Assembly (NCBI GenBank): GCA_009780035.1
Contig: WRAU01000010.1
Coordinates: 1 to 54,729 of the forward strand
Reading direction: 5' to 3'
DNA length: 54,729 bases
Source of the DNA: Alphaproteobacteria bacterium
GTDB taxonomy: Bacteria; Pseudomonadota; Alphaproteobacteria; WRAU01; Hepatincolaceae
In this document: in pieces, positions 9,133 through 18,646 of the stretch
How the letters are laid out: each line of letters opens with the position of its first letter
Position numbering within the stretch: position 1 is the stretch's first letter
Notes under the pieces: model-generated
Seen by the model: the letters and a program-made list of their open reading frames with translations, nothing else
Database searches by the model: none
Told to the model about the DNA's origin: nothing
Translations under genes and position numbers: made by a program

Positions 9133-12100
9133 ATGAAGATAGAACATTTAAACCTTTACAATACTGAATATTTACAAAAATTAGATGCAGAATTTCTGCT
9201 TTATTTACAGAACATTGATGAAAGTTTATATAAATATTTAATTTCACAAAGACAAAAATATCCAAACTTTGCGGAATCTTATGGTAATGAAGATGCTGAG
9301 TTAATAGAATGTGCGAAAATATTAGAAGTTTTTATTGCAGATATATTTGAAATAACCGACTGTTTAGAAAAACTGCATCAAAGTTTTTGCAATAACTTAA
9401 AAGCCTTTGATTTTAAACGAACTTTTGTTAATAAAAAAGTTAAGGCTGTAGATATATCGCAATATAGTCTTGAGGATTTCCATAATATTAAAATTGAATT
9501 AAACCTAGAAGAATTTAATGAAGATATTTTTATAGAGAAAATTAATGGCTGGTTGCAGCAGGAAGCTAAATATAGCAGAGAAATAGAATTAGCCAGTATT
9601 TTTGGGGCTTTTCTGTTTTTTGATAGAAATCTTTACGAAGCACACGGCTGCCCTGTAATTTTTTTTAAATCGCAAAAACGCGATTTTAACAGTCTTGTGC
9701 CAGTTAAAAGAGCAGTAGCTGCTGCTGGCTATACCGAAGTTTTTAAAGCGGATTCTTCAAAGCAGATTATTCGCAACGATTTTAATCTTTACTTACAAAC
9801 AGACTATAAAACCTCGCTGCATAATAGCAATTATTGCGTTAAATGCCATAAAAGAGGCAAAGACTACTGCCGCACAGGAGAAGCCGATGAGGTATTTTAT
9901 AGCAAAAACCCTTTAAATAAAGAACTGACTGGCTGTCCTTTATCTATGAATATTTCACAAATGCATTCTCTCAATGAAGCAGGAAATATCATTGCAGCAT
10001 TAGCAGTTGCTGCCATTAATAATCCGCTATTAGCAGCTACTGGAGCTAATATCTGTAATGATTGCACTGTTGCTTGTATTTTTCAAAAACAAGAGGCGGT
10101 GAATACTCCTTGTGCAGAAACTGAAACTCTTAAACAGGTGCTGTTGCTTGATTATGGTTTTGAAATTTATTCCCTGTTAAGCCGCTGGAATCCCCTAAGG
10201 TTTTATCGTCCATATCCGCTAAGCCTTAAGCATCAAAATATTTTGGTTGTTGGCTTGGGTCCTGCAGGATTTTCTCTAGCCTATAATATGGCGCAAAATG
10301 GCTATGGTGTTGTAGCAGTAGATGCTTTAAAGCTAGAGCCCTTAGCAGATGATTTTAAACCAATTATTAAGTATAAAGAAATTGTTGAAAATTTAGATGA
10401 TAGAATAATTCAGGGTTTTGGCGGGGTTGCTGAATATGGCATAACCAGCCGTTGGGATAAGAACTACCTTAAAGTTCTGAGAATAATTTTGCAAAGGAAT
10501 TCTCTCATTAAAATGTATGGGGGAATTCGTTTTGGTGCAAATTTAGATTTTAAATCTGCTAAGAAGTTAGGGTTTTCCCACATTGCACTTTGCACAGGCG
10601 CCGGCAAGCCTAATATTCCAGAATTGGAAAATGCTATGGTGCAGGGAGTTAAAACTTCCTCAGAATTTTTAATGAACCTTAATTTAGGATCATATAAAAA
10701 AGACAGCCTTTTTAATATGCAGATAAGGCTGCCTTTAATAGTGCTTGGAGGAGGATTAACCGCCCTTGATTGTGCTACGGAAGCAGTTGTGTATTATAAA
10801 AGAATGGTTGAAAAAATTGCTGGTATGTATAAATCTCTTGATAAAAACCTCGCAGATATTTTTTTGCCTAATGAAGATAAAGAACTGCTGCAAGAATATT
10901 TAGCGCATTACGAACTATTTAAAACCCATGATGCCATTGATGCGATAAATAAATTAGGTTGCGTGAAAATTATTTATCATAAAAAGTTTGAAGAAAGCAA
11001 AGCCTATAAAGGCAATGCTGAGGAAACTTATAAAGCGCTAAAGCAGGGTGTATCTTTTATTGAGGAAGCAAAATTAGTAAAAATCCACAAGAATAGTCAA
11101 GGGTTATCTTCATTGGATTTCATAATTAACGGCAAAATAGTTAATATTCCTGCAAAGACTTTAATTTTAGCTATGGGAACCAATCCTAATAATATTTTGA
11201 TGGAAGAATATCCAAATATTTTCGGGGCAGCAGGCAGTGCTTTACAAACTTTAAACATTGGGAAAGCTGAATTTAAAAAGCAAAAATTTTCTGTCATTTT
11301 GCAAAAAATTGCGGCTGCCAATGGTGATATTGCCATTAGCATTTTAGGAGATACTCACAAAACTTTTAATGGCAGCGTGGTTAAGGCAATGGCTTCTAGT
11401 TTTTATGGGCAGTATGAAATTATGGATTCCATGAACGGACATAATACTAAAACAGAATTTAAAAAAATTGCAGAAAATTTTGAAAGTGCAATGCTATCGC
11501 AAATTACAAATATTACAGCAGTAGCTGAAAATATTTATGAAATTAGTATTAAATCGCCATTGCTGGCGGAAAAATTTCAAGCTGGGCAGTTTTTTAAAAT
11601 CCAAAATTTTGAAAGCAGTGCCGCTATTATTAACGGAATTAAATTGTCTGCCGAACCAGTTATGCTAACGGGAGTATCAAGCGATAAAATAAACTCTATT
11701 ATAAAATGTATTGTCTTGAAATGTGGTGTAAGCACAGATATTCTTGCCAATCTTAAAGTTGGGGGAAATATCTTATGTATGGGACCTTTAGGTGAGCCAA
11801 GTAAAATTCCATATGGCAAAAAGATTATGGTTGTTGGCGGAGGGGTGGCAAATGCTACGGCTTTAGCCATAGCACAGCAGGCTAAGCAGCAAAACTGTGA
11901 GGTAATTTATGTGGGAGGCTATAAAAAGAATGAAGATATTTTTTATTTAGATTCAATTAAAAAAAATTCATTGCAAGCATTTTTAAGCGTGGAGAATTTA
12001 AAAGAAAATTTTTTAGATGATAATATCAGCTATATTAAAGGGAATATTTTATCTGCCCTAGATAATGCCTATAATAAAGATATTACAAATATTTTTATTG

Positions 12101-12483
12101 CAGGTTCTGGCAGCATGATGGGGGCGGTTAAAAACTATTTACAAAATGTATTTTCAAACCGCGAAAAAACATTAAATATGTTGAAAGATGTTTCATGCGA
12201 AACATTTTATGAATATTTTTTGCAGACATCAGACTCAATAAATTATCCTATCAATCAGATACAATCTGTATCTTCTATAAATTCTCCAATGAACTGCGGT
12301 CTTGGCGGAGTATGTGCCAGCTGCTTAAGTAAAAAAGAAGATGGGAGCTTTTTTTATGCTTGCAGTAAACAAGAACTATCTACAGAAGAAATTGATTTTT
12401 TACATTTGCAGCAAAGGCTGTCGCAGAATTCTCTTATGGAGAAAATATCTTATTTATTTTATAAAAATCTTGCTGATTATTAA
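9133..12483 (+). CDS. Large iron-sulfur flavoprotein: GltD-like oxidoreductase joined to a PyrK-like electron-transfer module
   Basis: The 1116 residues fall into recognisable parts. Residues 1-230 are not recognised. At about 235-320 two cysteine groups (YCVKCHKRGKDYC, GCPLSMNI, then ICNDCTVAC) resemble the N-terminal [4Fe-4S] domain of glutamate-synthase small subunits and related proteins. A FAD-binding fold begins at about 369 (NILVVGLGPAGFSLA), and a second nucleotide site lies at about 537 (LIVLGGGLTALDCATEA), ending with TLILAMGTNPN. From about 790 a ferredoxin-reductase-like module follows (FQAGQFFKI, KIMVVGGGVANA, FIAGSGSMMGAV). It ends in CGLGGVCASC plus a later Cys near 1054-1075, which matches the [2Fe-2S] pattern of PyrK. 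It should move electrons between NAD(P)H, flavin and Fe-S centres; substrate and partner are unknown. No gltB or pyrD is nearby. Confidence 0.85.
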   Translation: MKIEHLNLYNTEYLQKLDAEFLLYLQNIDESLYKYLISQRQKYPNFAESYGNEDAELIECAKILEVFIADIFEITDCLEKLHQSFCNNLKAFDFKRTFVNKKVKAVDISQYSLEDFHNIKIELNLEEFNEDIFIEKINGWLQQEAKYSREIELASIFGAFLFFDRNLYEAHGCPVIFFKSQKRDFNSLVPVKRAVAAAGYTEVFKADSSKQIIRNDFNLYLQTDYKTSLHNSNYCVKCHKRGKDYCRTGEADEVFYSKNPLNKELTGCPLSMNISQMHSLNEAGNIIAALAVAAINNPLLAATGANICNDCTVACIFQKQEAVNTPCAETETLKQVLLLDYGFEIYSLLSRWNPLRFYRPYPLSLKHQNILVVGLGPAGFSLAYNMAQNGYGVVAVDALKLEPLADDFKPIIKYKEIVENLDDRIIQGFGGVAEYGITSRWDKNYLKVLRIILQRNSLIKMYGGIRFGANLDFKSAKKLGFSHIALCTGAGKPNIPELENAMVQGVKTSSEFLMNLNLGSYKKDSLFNMQIRLPLIVLGGGLTALDCATEAVVYYKRMVEKIAGMYKSLDKNLADIFLPNEDKELLQEYLAHYELFKTHDAIDAINKLGCVKIIYHKKFEESKAYKGNAEETYKALKQGVSFIEEAKLVKIHKNSQGLSSLDFIINGKIVNIPAKTLILAMGTNPNNILMEEYPNIFGAAGSALQTLNIGKAEFKKQKFSVILQKIAAANGDIAISILGDTHKTFNGSVVKAMASSFYGQYEIMDSMNGHNTKTEFKKIAENFESAMLSQITNITAVAENIYEISIKSPLLAEKFQAGQFFKIQNFESSAAIINGIKLSAEPVMLTGVSSDKINSIIKCIVLKCGVSTDILANLKVGGNILCMGPLGEPSKIPYGKKIMVVGGGVANATALAIAQQAKQQNCEVIYVGGYKKNEDIFYLDSIKKNSLQAFLSVENLKENFLDDNISYIKGNILSALDNAYNKDITNIFIAGSGSMMGAVKNYLQNVFSNREKTLNMLKDVSCETFYEYFLQTSDSINYPINQIQSVSSINSPMNCGLGGVCASCLSKKEDGSFFYACSKQELSTEEIDFLHLQQRLSQNSLMEKISYLFYKNLADY

Positions 12484-12548
12484 GTTTTAATGGATTTTAC
12501 CTAGTTTTTAGATTATAATTGCATGAATATTTAATATAAAGGAACTGC

Positions 12549-14528
12549 ATGTTTAAAAAATTATTGTCAAGAATTTTAAAAACTCAAAATGAAAAGGATG
12601 TTGACGGCGTTAGCCTTGCCTTAGGGCGATTTCTTAAAGATATTATTTATCCTAATCTTCCGACCATTCTTGTAGCAATAGGTTTTATGGCAATTTTTGC
12701 AGGAACTAACGCTGCTTTAGCTTGGATTATTAAACCAATTATTAATAATGTTTTTGTTGATAAACAGTCGCAGTCTATTATGTTGATAGGCATGGGGGTA
12801 ATTGGAATTACTGTAGCTAAAAGTATTTCACAGTATGTTTATACGATTTTATTATTCCAAGTTTCTGTAAAAGTTATGGCAAAGGCTCGTAAAAGCCTTT
12901 ACCATGCGTTTATGCAGCAGGATATTTATTTCCATCATAAAAATTCTCCTGGTAAATTAGTTTCAGTTACCATGAATGAGCTTAATGCTATGAGCACTCT
13001 TGCCACCGATATTCCTATTAATGTGGGCAGAGATTTATTTACTTTTTTAGGATTGCTGGGTTTGATGTTTTATCAAAACTCTTTATACGCCTCATTTATT
13101 GTTGGCTCTATTTTCTTTATTGTTATTCCTGTGCGAATGATTGGCAAAAAAGTTAAATCAGCTTTTGCTAAAACTAATAAAGGCATGGGTGAACTAACTG
13201 CCCAGCTAGAACAAACTTTAAATGGCATTAGAGAAGTTAAATCTTATAACAAAGAAATAAAGGAAGAGGAAAGAACTGACGAAATCATTAACTCGCTTGC
13301 TAAAGTGCAAACAAAAATTAATAAGATTAGCAGTATTTTGTCGCCGCTGATGGAAGTTTTTGGCGGCATATCCGTAGGAGCTATTTTAATATATGCAGGC
13401 TATCAGGTGGTGCATCATAACGCTGATCCCGGCGTGTTTTTTTCTTTCGTTGCTGCGCTTTTAATTGCTTATCAACCTCTTAAGAGACTATCTGAGTTTG
13501 CTGTAAAAATTCAAATGGGTGCTTTAGCTGTGCAAAGATACTATTCTTTTTTAGATTCTCAGCCCCTTATTAAAGAAGTTGAAAGTCCTGCGGAATTGCT
13601 GGTAAATAAAGGAGAGATAGAATTTAAAAATGTGGAGTTTTCTTATAATGCTGCGCTTGGAGAAGTTGGCAGCGGTGCAAAAAAAGCGGATCCTAAAAAA
13701 GTAAAAGATAAGGAAAATAAACCTAAGGAAGCTGCTCAAGAGAAAACTGAACCAGTAAAAACAGTTAAATTTATCATTAACTCTAAAGGGTTTATTCAAG
13801 ATAAATTAAAAGATTCTGATAAGCTAGTAAAAGCTATTAATAATATGAGTTTTAAAATAGAATCAGCTCAAAAAGTTGCCCTTGTAGGACGCTCAGGCGG
13901 CGGCAAATCAACAATTATCAATTTAATTGAAAGATTCTATGATGTTGATAAGGGTGAGGTTTTAATTGATGATCAAAATATAAAAGAAGTCAGTATTAAA
14001 TCTTTGCGGGAGAATATTTCTTTGGTATCGCAGGAGGTAATTCTTTTTGATGATACAATTTACCAGAATATTGCCTATTCTAAGGAAAACGCTACGAAAG
14101 AAGAAATAATGGATGTTGCGGCTAAAGCATCATGCCTAGATTTTATTAACAAGCTCCCGCAAGGGTTTGATACGATGATTGGACCTCGCGGTGCAAGACT
14201 TTCCGGCGGACAAAGACAAAGAATTTCCATTGCACGGGCACTGCTTAAAGATTCTCCTATTTTGCTGCTAGATGAAGCAACCTCAGCGCTTGATACGGAA
14301 TCTGAAAAAGCTATACAAAAAGCCTTAGATGTGTTGATGCAGAATAAAACCACAATTATTATAGCGCATAGACTTTCAACCATTATTAATTGTGATAGAA
14401 TTTTTGTTATTGATGGCGGAAAAATAATTGAGCAGGGAAGTCATGGAGATCTTGTTAAAAACCCTAATAGTTTTTATAAATATCTTTATGATTTACAATT
14501 TAAGCAACAAGAAGAAAAATCTGATTAA
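12549..14528 (+). CDS. msbA: MsbA-type lipid A/ABC exporter with a charged insert
   Basis: This is a half-transporter with an N-terminal six-helix domain and a C-terminal ATPase, and probably flips lipid A-core across the inner membrane. ATPase motifs are complete: Walker A GRSGGGKST, Q-loop SLVSQEV, signature LSGGQRQR, Walker B ILLLDEATSALD and the switch His in IAHRLS. At 659 residues it is longer than the usual 580-600. The excess is a Lys/Glu/Pro-rich stretch at about residues 365-427, between the first ATPase strand (IEFKNVEFSYN) and the strand before Walker A. AAGGA precedes the ATG. It is the first gene of a run of lipid A and Kdo genes, which supports the MsbA assignment over a generic exporter. 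Confidence 0.88.
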   Translation: MFKKLLSRILKTQNEKDVDGVSLALGRFLKDIIYPNLPTILVAIGFMAIFAGTNAALAWIIKPIINNVFVDKQSQSIMLIGMGVIGITVAKSISQYVYTILLFQVSVKVMAKARKSLYHAFMQQDIYFHHKNSPGKLVSVTMNELNAMSTLATDIPINVGRDLFTFLGLLGLMFYQNSLYASFIVGSIFFIVIPVRMIGKKVKSAFAKTNKGMGELTAQLEQTLNGIREVKSYNKEIKEEERTDEIINSLAKVQTKINKISSILSPLMEVFGGISVGAILIYAGYQVVHHNADPGVFFSFVAALLIAYQPLKRLSEFAVKIQMGALAVQRYYSFLDSQPLIKEVESPAELLVNKGEIEFKNVEFSYNAALGEVGSGAKKADPKKVKDKENKPKEAAQEKTEPVKTVKFIINSKGFIQDKLKDSDKLVKAINNMSFKIESAQKVALVGRSGGGKSTIINLIERFYDVDKGEVLIDDQNIKEVSIKSLRENISLVSQEVILFDDTIYQNIAYSKENATKEEIMDVAAKASCLDFINKLPQGFDTMIGPRGARLSGGQRQRISIARALLKDSPILLLDEATSALDTESEKAIQKALDVLMQNKTTIIIAHRLSTIINCDRIFVIDGGKIIEQGSHGDLVKNPNSFYKYLYDLQFKQQEEKSD

Positions 14529-14530
14529 GT

Positions 14531-15316
14531 ATGAAAAAAAAATCTAAATTTAGAAGAAAATATAAAAAATTTCTGCTTGATAATAATATTATTTTTTATT
14601 CTTACACTTATTTGCTATCTATCCTAGGGGCAGTCTATTTTAAATTTGTGCTGCTTTCTAGCAAAATTACTTATGATATAGAAGCTCCCAAAGCCTTATT
14701 TAAAGAAGAAAATTTTATTGCCGGTTTTTGGCATGGGCGACTTTTGGCTCCTTTGATTGTTAGAAAGTATTTTGGTAAAAATGCTAGAGTTTTAATGTCT
14801 AGCAGCAAAAGCGCCTATTTAATGAAACTAATCTGCAAGTATTTTGGAGTGGATAGAGTAGAAGGCTCAAGTGGAAAAGGCGGGTTTAACGGAGTTCGTG
14901 AAATACTGCGGCTGTTTAAAAACAAGCCGGTAGTTTTAGCTATTGCTCCAGATGGGTCTATTGGTCCTAGAATGCAGTGTTCCGAGGGTATTGTTTCTTT
15001 AGCACAGATAACTAAAACCCCAATTATTCTGTTATCTTTTTCTTGTTCAAAGGCAATTATTATAAATTCTTGGGATAAGTTTTTTTTACCGCTTCCTTTT
15101 AGCAGAATTGAAGTGCATGTTAGTAAAATTATTGATTATAAAAACGAAGATGGCGAAAATAAAGATAGTGAAACTCTTAGACTGTTTATAGAGAATTATC
15201 TTAATAATAAAACTTGGGAATTAGACAAAAAATATAAGCAGCCCAAAGTTGAGGTAGCCGAGTATGGCAGAAAGGGCGTAAGTGTTAAAACTAGAAATAA
15301 GCATCAAAAGAAATAG
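14531..15316 (+). CDS. DUF374 lysophospholipid acyltransferase-like protein
   Basis: The protein has 261 residues with one N-terminal hydrophobic segment and the DUF374 pattern: GFWHGRLLAPL, VLMSSSKSAYLMKLICKYFGVDRVEGSS, GGFNGVREILR, and LAIAPDGSIGPRMQCSEGIVSLA. The family is related to lipid acyltransferases. In alphaproteobacteria it commonly lies next to waaA and lpxK and is presumed to act in envelope lipid synthesis; the acceptor is not established. It starts two bases after the msbA stop, so the two are co-transcribed. The C-terminus is basic and rich in Lys. Confidence 0.88.
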   Translation: MKKKSKFRRKYKKFLLDNNIIFYSYTYLLSILGAVYFKFVLLSSKITYDIEAPKALFKEENFIAGFWHGRLLAPLIVRKYFGKNARVLMSSSKSAYLMKLICKYFGVDRVEGSSGKGGFNGVREILRLFKNKPVVLAIAPDGSIGPRMQCSEGIVSLAQITKTPIILLSFSCSKAIIINSWDKFFLPLPFSRIEVHVSKIIDYKNEDGENKDSETLRLFIENYLNNKTWELDKKYKQPKVEVAEYGRKGVSVKTRNKHQKK

Positions 15317-15367
15317 CCAATACCTACGGATTGTGAACCAACCTAATATAATTGAAAAATAAAGCAA

Positions 15368-16633
15368 GTGATTTATAATTTATTATTAAAGATATATAAT
15401 TTAATTTTTTATATAATAGCGGTTTTTTCCCTATTATGGCTTTTTGGCAAGTTTAAAGAAAAAATTAAACAGCGGCTCTTGTTAAGTAAAACACCTTTAA
15501 GCAGCTATAAATATATTTGGCTGCATGGGGCTTCAGTAGGGGAGGTGTTGTCGGCACAATCACTTATAAACTCTTTATTAAAGCAATATGCTGATTATAA
15601 AATTATAATTACTTCGCATACGCAGACCTCTAAATCTCTTATTGTTAATAATTTTAATAAAAGAGTGCAGCATCATTATTTGCCTTATGACTGTGGCTAT
15701 TTAGTGAAAAAGTTCCTTAAAAGATATAATCCGGCAATAGTTTTATGGATGGAGCAGGATTTTTTCCCAATTTTTTTAGCAAGTATCCATAAAAATAAAA
15801 TTCCTCTTTTGCTACTAAACGCTAGAATATCTAATACATCTTTCCGAAGATGGCGGAAATTAAAATTTATTATCAGCAGAATTTTAGGCTATTTTAATGA
15901 AATCTATCCCATGTCTTTAAACCATAAAAAGAAGCTAGATAAATTAAGCAGCAGAGATAATAAATTTATCGGTAATTTAAAATATACGAATATTTCTGCA
16001 AAAGAAGAAATTATTAATAAATTTGCTCAAGAAAAAATTTTGCTAGATAATTACCTGCAAGATTCCTTAGCTCTTGTTGCCCTAAGCACTCATAAGCTGG
16101 AAGAAGATATGATGGCAGGAATTCATTGTAAATTAAAGAATAATGGCTTAAATTTAAAAACAATTATTATTCCAAGACATATCCATAGAATTCCAGATAT
16201 TCTTAAAAGCTTTGCTAAAAATAATATTCAAGCTGTGCTTTTTAGTGAAATAACTACTAACCCTAAGGACATTGTTATTGTTGATTCTATGGGCATTGCC
16301 AGCCTTTTTTGCACTGCCGCCGATATTACCTTTATTGGCAAATCTCTGTATTTAAAAGGCGGGCATAATTTATTAGAGCCTTTAAGCATGGGAAGCCCAG
16401 TTATTTTTGGCAAGCATATGGGGAACTTTAAAGACATAGTGTTTGATACTTTGCAGCATAAGGCAGGTATTAAAGTTATTGACGAAAAAGATTTATACAA
16501 TAAATTGCTGGAGGTTTTAAATAATAAAGATGCTTTGCAGCAGATGAAAGCTAATACCAGCTTTGTGCAGAAAGATAAAACCGATATTTTAAAAAATTTT
16601 ATGGGGGAAATTTCTTGCTGTTTAAAAATCTAA
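15368..16633 (+). CDS. waaA: 3-deoxy-D-manno-octulosonic acid (Kdo) transferase
   Basis: It transfers Kdo to lipid IVA at the inner face of the inner membrane. The 421 residues begin with an N-terminal membrane anchor. Motifs are LHGASVGEVLSAQSLI, ITSHTQTSKSL, LWMEQDFFP, IIIPRHIHR and the C-terminal nucleotide-sugar site FIGKSLYLKGGHNLLEPLSMGSPVIFG. The usual acceptor-site acidic residue is visible in ASVGE. The start codon is GTG at 15368; no better ATG exists ahead of the anchor. Its end overlaps lpxK by 19 bases, indicating translational coupling. Whether it adds one or two Kdo units cannot be read from the sequence. Confidence 0.95.
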   Translation: MIYNLLLKIYNLIFYIIAVFSLLWLFGKFKEKIKQRLLLSKTPLSSYKYIWLHGASVGEVLSAQSLINSLLKQYADYKIIITSHTQTSKSLIVNNFNKRVQHHYLPYDCGYLVKKFLKRYNPAIVLWMEQDFFPIFLASIHKNKIPLLLLNARISNTSFRRWRKLKFIISRILGYFNEIYPMSLNHKKKLDKLSSRDNKFIGNLKYTNISAKEEIINKFAQEKILLDNYLQDSLALVALSTHKLEEDMMAGIHCKLKNNGLNLKTIIIPRHIHRIPDILKSFAKNNIQAVLFSEITTNPKDIVIVDSMGIASLFCTAADITFIGKSLYLKGGHNLLEPLSMGSPVIFGKHMGNFKDIVFDTLQHKAGIKVIDEKDLYNKLLEVLNNKDALQQMKANTSFVQKDKTDILKNFMGEISCCLKI

Positions 16634-17637
16634 ATTTTGTAGAGTTCTGGCAGAAAAAATCTCTGCTTAATTATTTGTTATTGCCGCTGTGCTTGATATG
16701 GTGGATTTTATCGCAATTGCGGAAATTTAAGCCTGCTTATGAAAGTAAACTTTTTGTAATTTGTTTAGGGAATCTTAATTTAGGAGGATCTGGCAAAACT
16801 CCTACTGCTATTTTTTTAGGAAAAGCACTGCCGGAAATTTTAAATGATCCTGCTGTTAAAATAGCTTTTTTATCTAAAGGATATGGCGGCGCTTTAAAAA
16901 ATATTTGGGTCGATGCTAACAAGCATGGTGCTCTTGAAGCAGGGGATGAACCTTTGCTTTTAGCACAGCATTTGCCTACATTTGTTTGTGATAATATGAT
17001 AAATGGTTTAAAAATTTTAGAATCCAGCGGTTTTCATATAGTAATTACCGATGATGGTTTTCAAAATCCAACATTTAAAAAAGATTTTAATATTTTAGTG
17101 GTAAATGGTTATTACGGCTTTGGCAACGGTTTAATTTTTCCAGCCGGATCTTTACGAGAAAGCATCAAAGGAGGTTTAAAAAAAGCTGATATTATGGTGC
17201 TTTTAGAAAGGTCTAACAAAAAAATTAAAAAATTAGCAGAAGAATATCGGCTGCCGATTATTAACGGCGAGTATGTTCCTACAAATATGGAAATAAATAA
17301 GGAAGATAAATATCTAGCTTTCTGTGGCATTGGCATTCCTAAAAAATTTAAAAAAACTTTGCGGAAGTATCATATCAAAACAGAAGAATTTCTAGTTTTC
17401 CCCGACCATTATAATTATACTCCCGCAGATATTAATAATTTAATTAAAAATGCAGATGATAGAAACTTAGCTTTACTAACTACCCAAAAAGACTATGTAA
17501 AAATCCCATTGCAAAGCCGTGCAAAAATACTATCATTTAATATTGAATTGCGTATAAATAATTCACAATTATTGCTGGATAAAATAATAAAAAATTATGA
17601 AGAAAAGAAAGAAAAAACTATTAAAGAAAATAGCTAA
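16615..17637 (+). CDS. lpxK: Tetraacyldisaccharide 4'-kinase
   Basis: It phosphorylates the 4' position of the lipid A disaccharide. The 340 residues begin with the LpxK N-terminal amphipathic/membrane helix (LLPLCLIWWILSQLRKF) followed by the Walker A loop NLNLGGSGKTP. Further motifs are FLSKGYGG, GDEPLLLAQ, ITDDGFQNP, and LRESIKGGLKKADIMVLLER. The start is TTG at 16615, preceded by GGGGGA and overlapping the end of waaA. The 3' end overlaps the next acyltransferase gene by 41 bases. Confidence 0.95.
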   Translation: MLFKNLNFVEFWQKKSLLNYLLLPLCLIWWILSQLRKFKPAYESKLFVICLGNLNLGGSGKTPTAIFLGKALPEILNDPAVKIAFLSKGYGGALKNIWVDANKHGALEAGDEPLLLAQHLPTFVCDNMINGLKILESSGFHIVITDDGFQNPTFKKDFNILVVNGYYGFGNGLIFPAGSLRESIKGGLKKADIMVLLERSNKKIKKLAEEYRLPIINGEYVPTNMEINKEDKYLAFCGIGIPKKFKKTLRKYHIKTEEFLVFPDHYNYTPADINNLIKNADDRNLALLTTQKDYVKIPLQSRAKILSFNIELRINNSQLLLDKIIKNYEEKKEKTIKENS

Positions 17638-18481
17638 TTTAATTGAGGCAGGATTAGCTTATACTTTTTATTATATAATTAGACTGCTGCCTATTAAATT
17701 AAGTTCAGCCTGCGGCTATTTTCTTGGTAAAAGATTAATCCCGCTTTTTGTTCCAAATAGAGCCGACATTGCTGTTAAAAATATTATGCTGGCTTTCCCT
17801 AAAAAAACCAAGAAAGAGGCTAAGGAAATTTTTGCAAAATCATGCGGCTATTTTGCTGCCGGAGTTTTTGAAATTCCTAGAATAACCGATTTAGAAAGCA
17901 GAATTACCTTTATTGATGAATATAACACTTTTGATTCTATGAAAAACAGCACTTCATTGGTTTTTTCAGCACATTATGGCTGTTGGGAAATATTCAGCTC
18001 ACGGTTTGTGAATATTGCTGCTGAAAGTTATAATATTTATAAAAGCCCAAAAAATTCTTATTTAGAAAAATTCTTTGCCAAAATCCGTGATAATGATAAG
18101 GGTATGAAAATGATAACCCTTAATAAGCAAAGATTGGTATCCCTTAGCCATGAAATTAAGCAGAAGAATATTAACATTAATATGCTGGTAGATCAAAAAG
18201 TTAAAGAAGGCATAGCTGTAAACTTTTTTGGACGAGATGCGCTTACTTCAACCTTTCTGCCGCTGTTTGCCTTAAGGTATAATCTGCCATTAATTCCTGT
18301 GCGTGTGGTTAGAAAAAGAAATTTCAAGTTTGATATTATTTTAGAAAAACCTATAGTTTTAGAAAAAACTGGTGATAAAGACAAAGATATAGAGAACTTA
18401 ACTTTAGCTATGAATCAAAAAATTGAAGAGTGGATAGTGGAAGATCCAAGCCAATGGTTTTGGCTTCATAAGCGTTGGTAA
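17597..18481 (+). CDS. lpxL: LpxL/HtrB-family lipid A acyltransferase
   Basis: This is a late acyltransferase that adds a secondary acyl chain to Kdo-lipid A. The 294 residues have an N-terminal basic region and one membrane segment, the HxxxxE catalytic motif in SAHYGCWE, NMLVDQKVKEGIAVNFFGR (the loop with DQ), and a C-terminal IVEDPSQWFWLHKRW typical of LpxL/LpxM. It overlaps lpxK by 41 bases, so the msbA-to-lpxL block reads as one operon. Position and motifs do not show whether it is LpxL, LpxM or LpxP-like; the symbol is the generic family choice. Confidence 0.88.
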   Translation: MKKRKKKLLKKIANLIEAGLAYTFYYIIRLLPIKLSSACGYFLGKRLIPLFVPNRADIAVKNIMLAFPKKTKKEAKEIFAKSCGYFAAGVFEIPRITDLESRITFIDEYNTFDSMKNSTSLVFSAHYGCWEIFSSRFVNIAAESYNIYKSPKNSYLEKFFAKIRDNDKGMKMITLNKQRLVSLSHEIKQKNININMLVDQKVKEGIAVNFFGRDALTSTFLPLFALRYNLPLIPVRVVRKRNFKFDIILEKPIVLEKTGDKDKDIENLTLAMNQKIEEWIVEDPSQWFWLHKRW

Positions 18482-18527
18482 TGTGGCATGATAGACTATA
18501 AATAAATATGAGGGGTTTTTAAGTTTA

Positions 18528-18560
18528 GTTGCCTTTCTTTAAAAAAAGGCAACTTTATTC
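18528..18560 (+). terminator. Terminator of the lipid A operon
   Basis: A 9-bp stem (18528-18536 and 18545-18553) is followed by TTTATT. It lies between the lpxL-type gene and the convergent fabI. Nothing else is recognisable in the 165-base spacer. Confidence 0.7.
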
Positions 18561-18646
18561 AAACTTTTCCACCCTTAACGAAATAGATTTAGTTTTATAG
18601 CTTTAATAAAACTTAGCGTATTATATTTATTATTTATAAAACCGAA

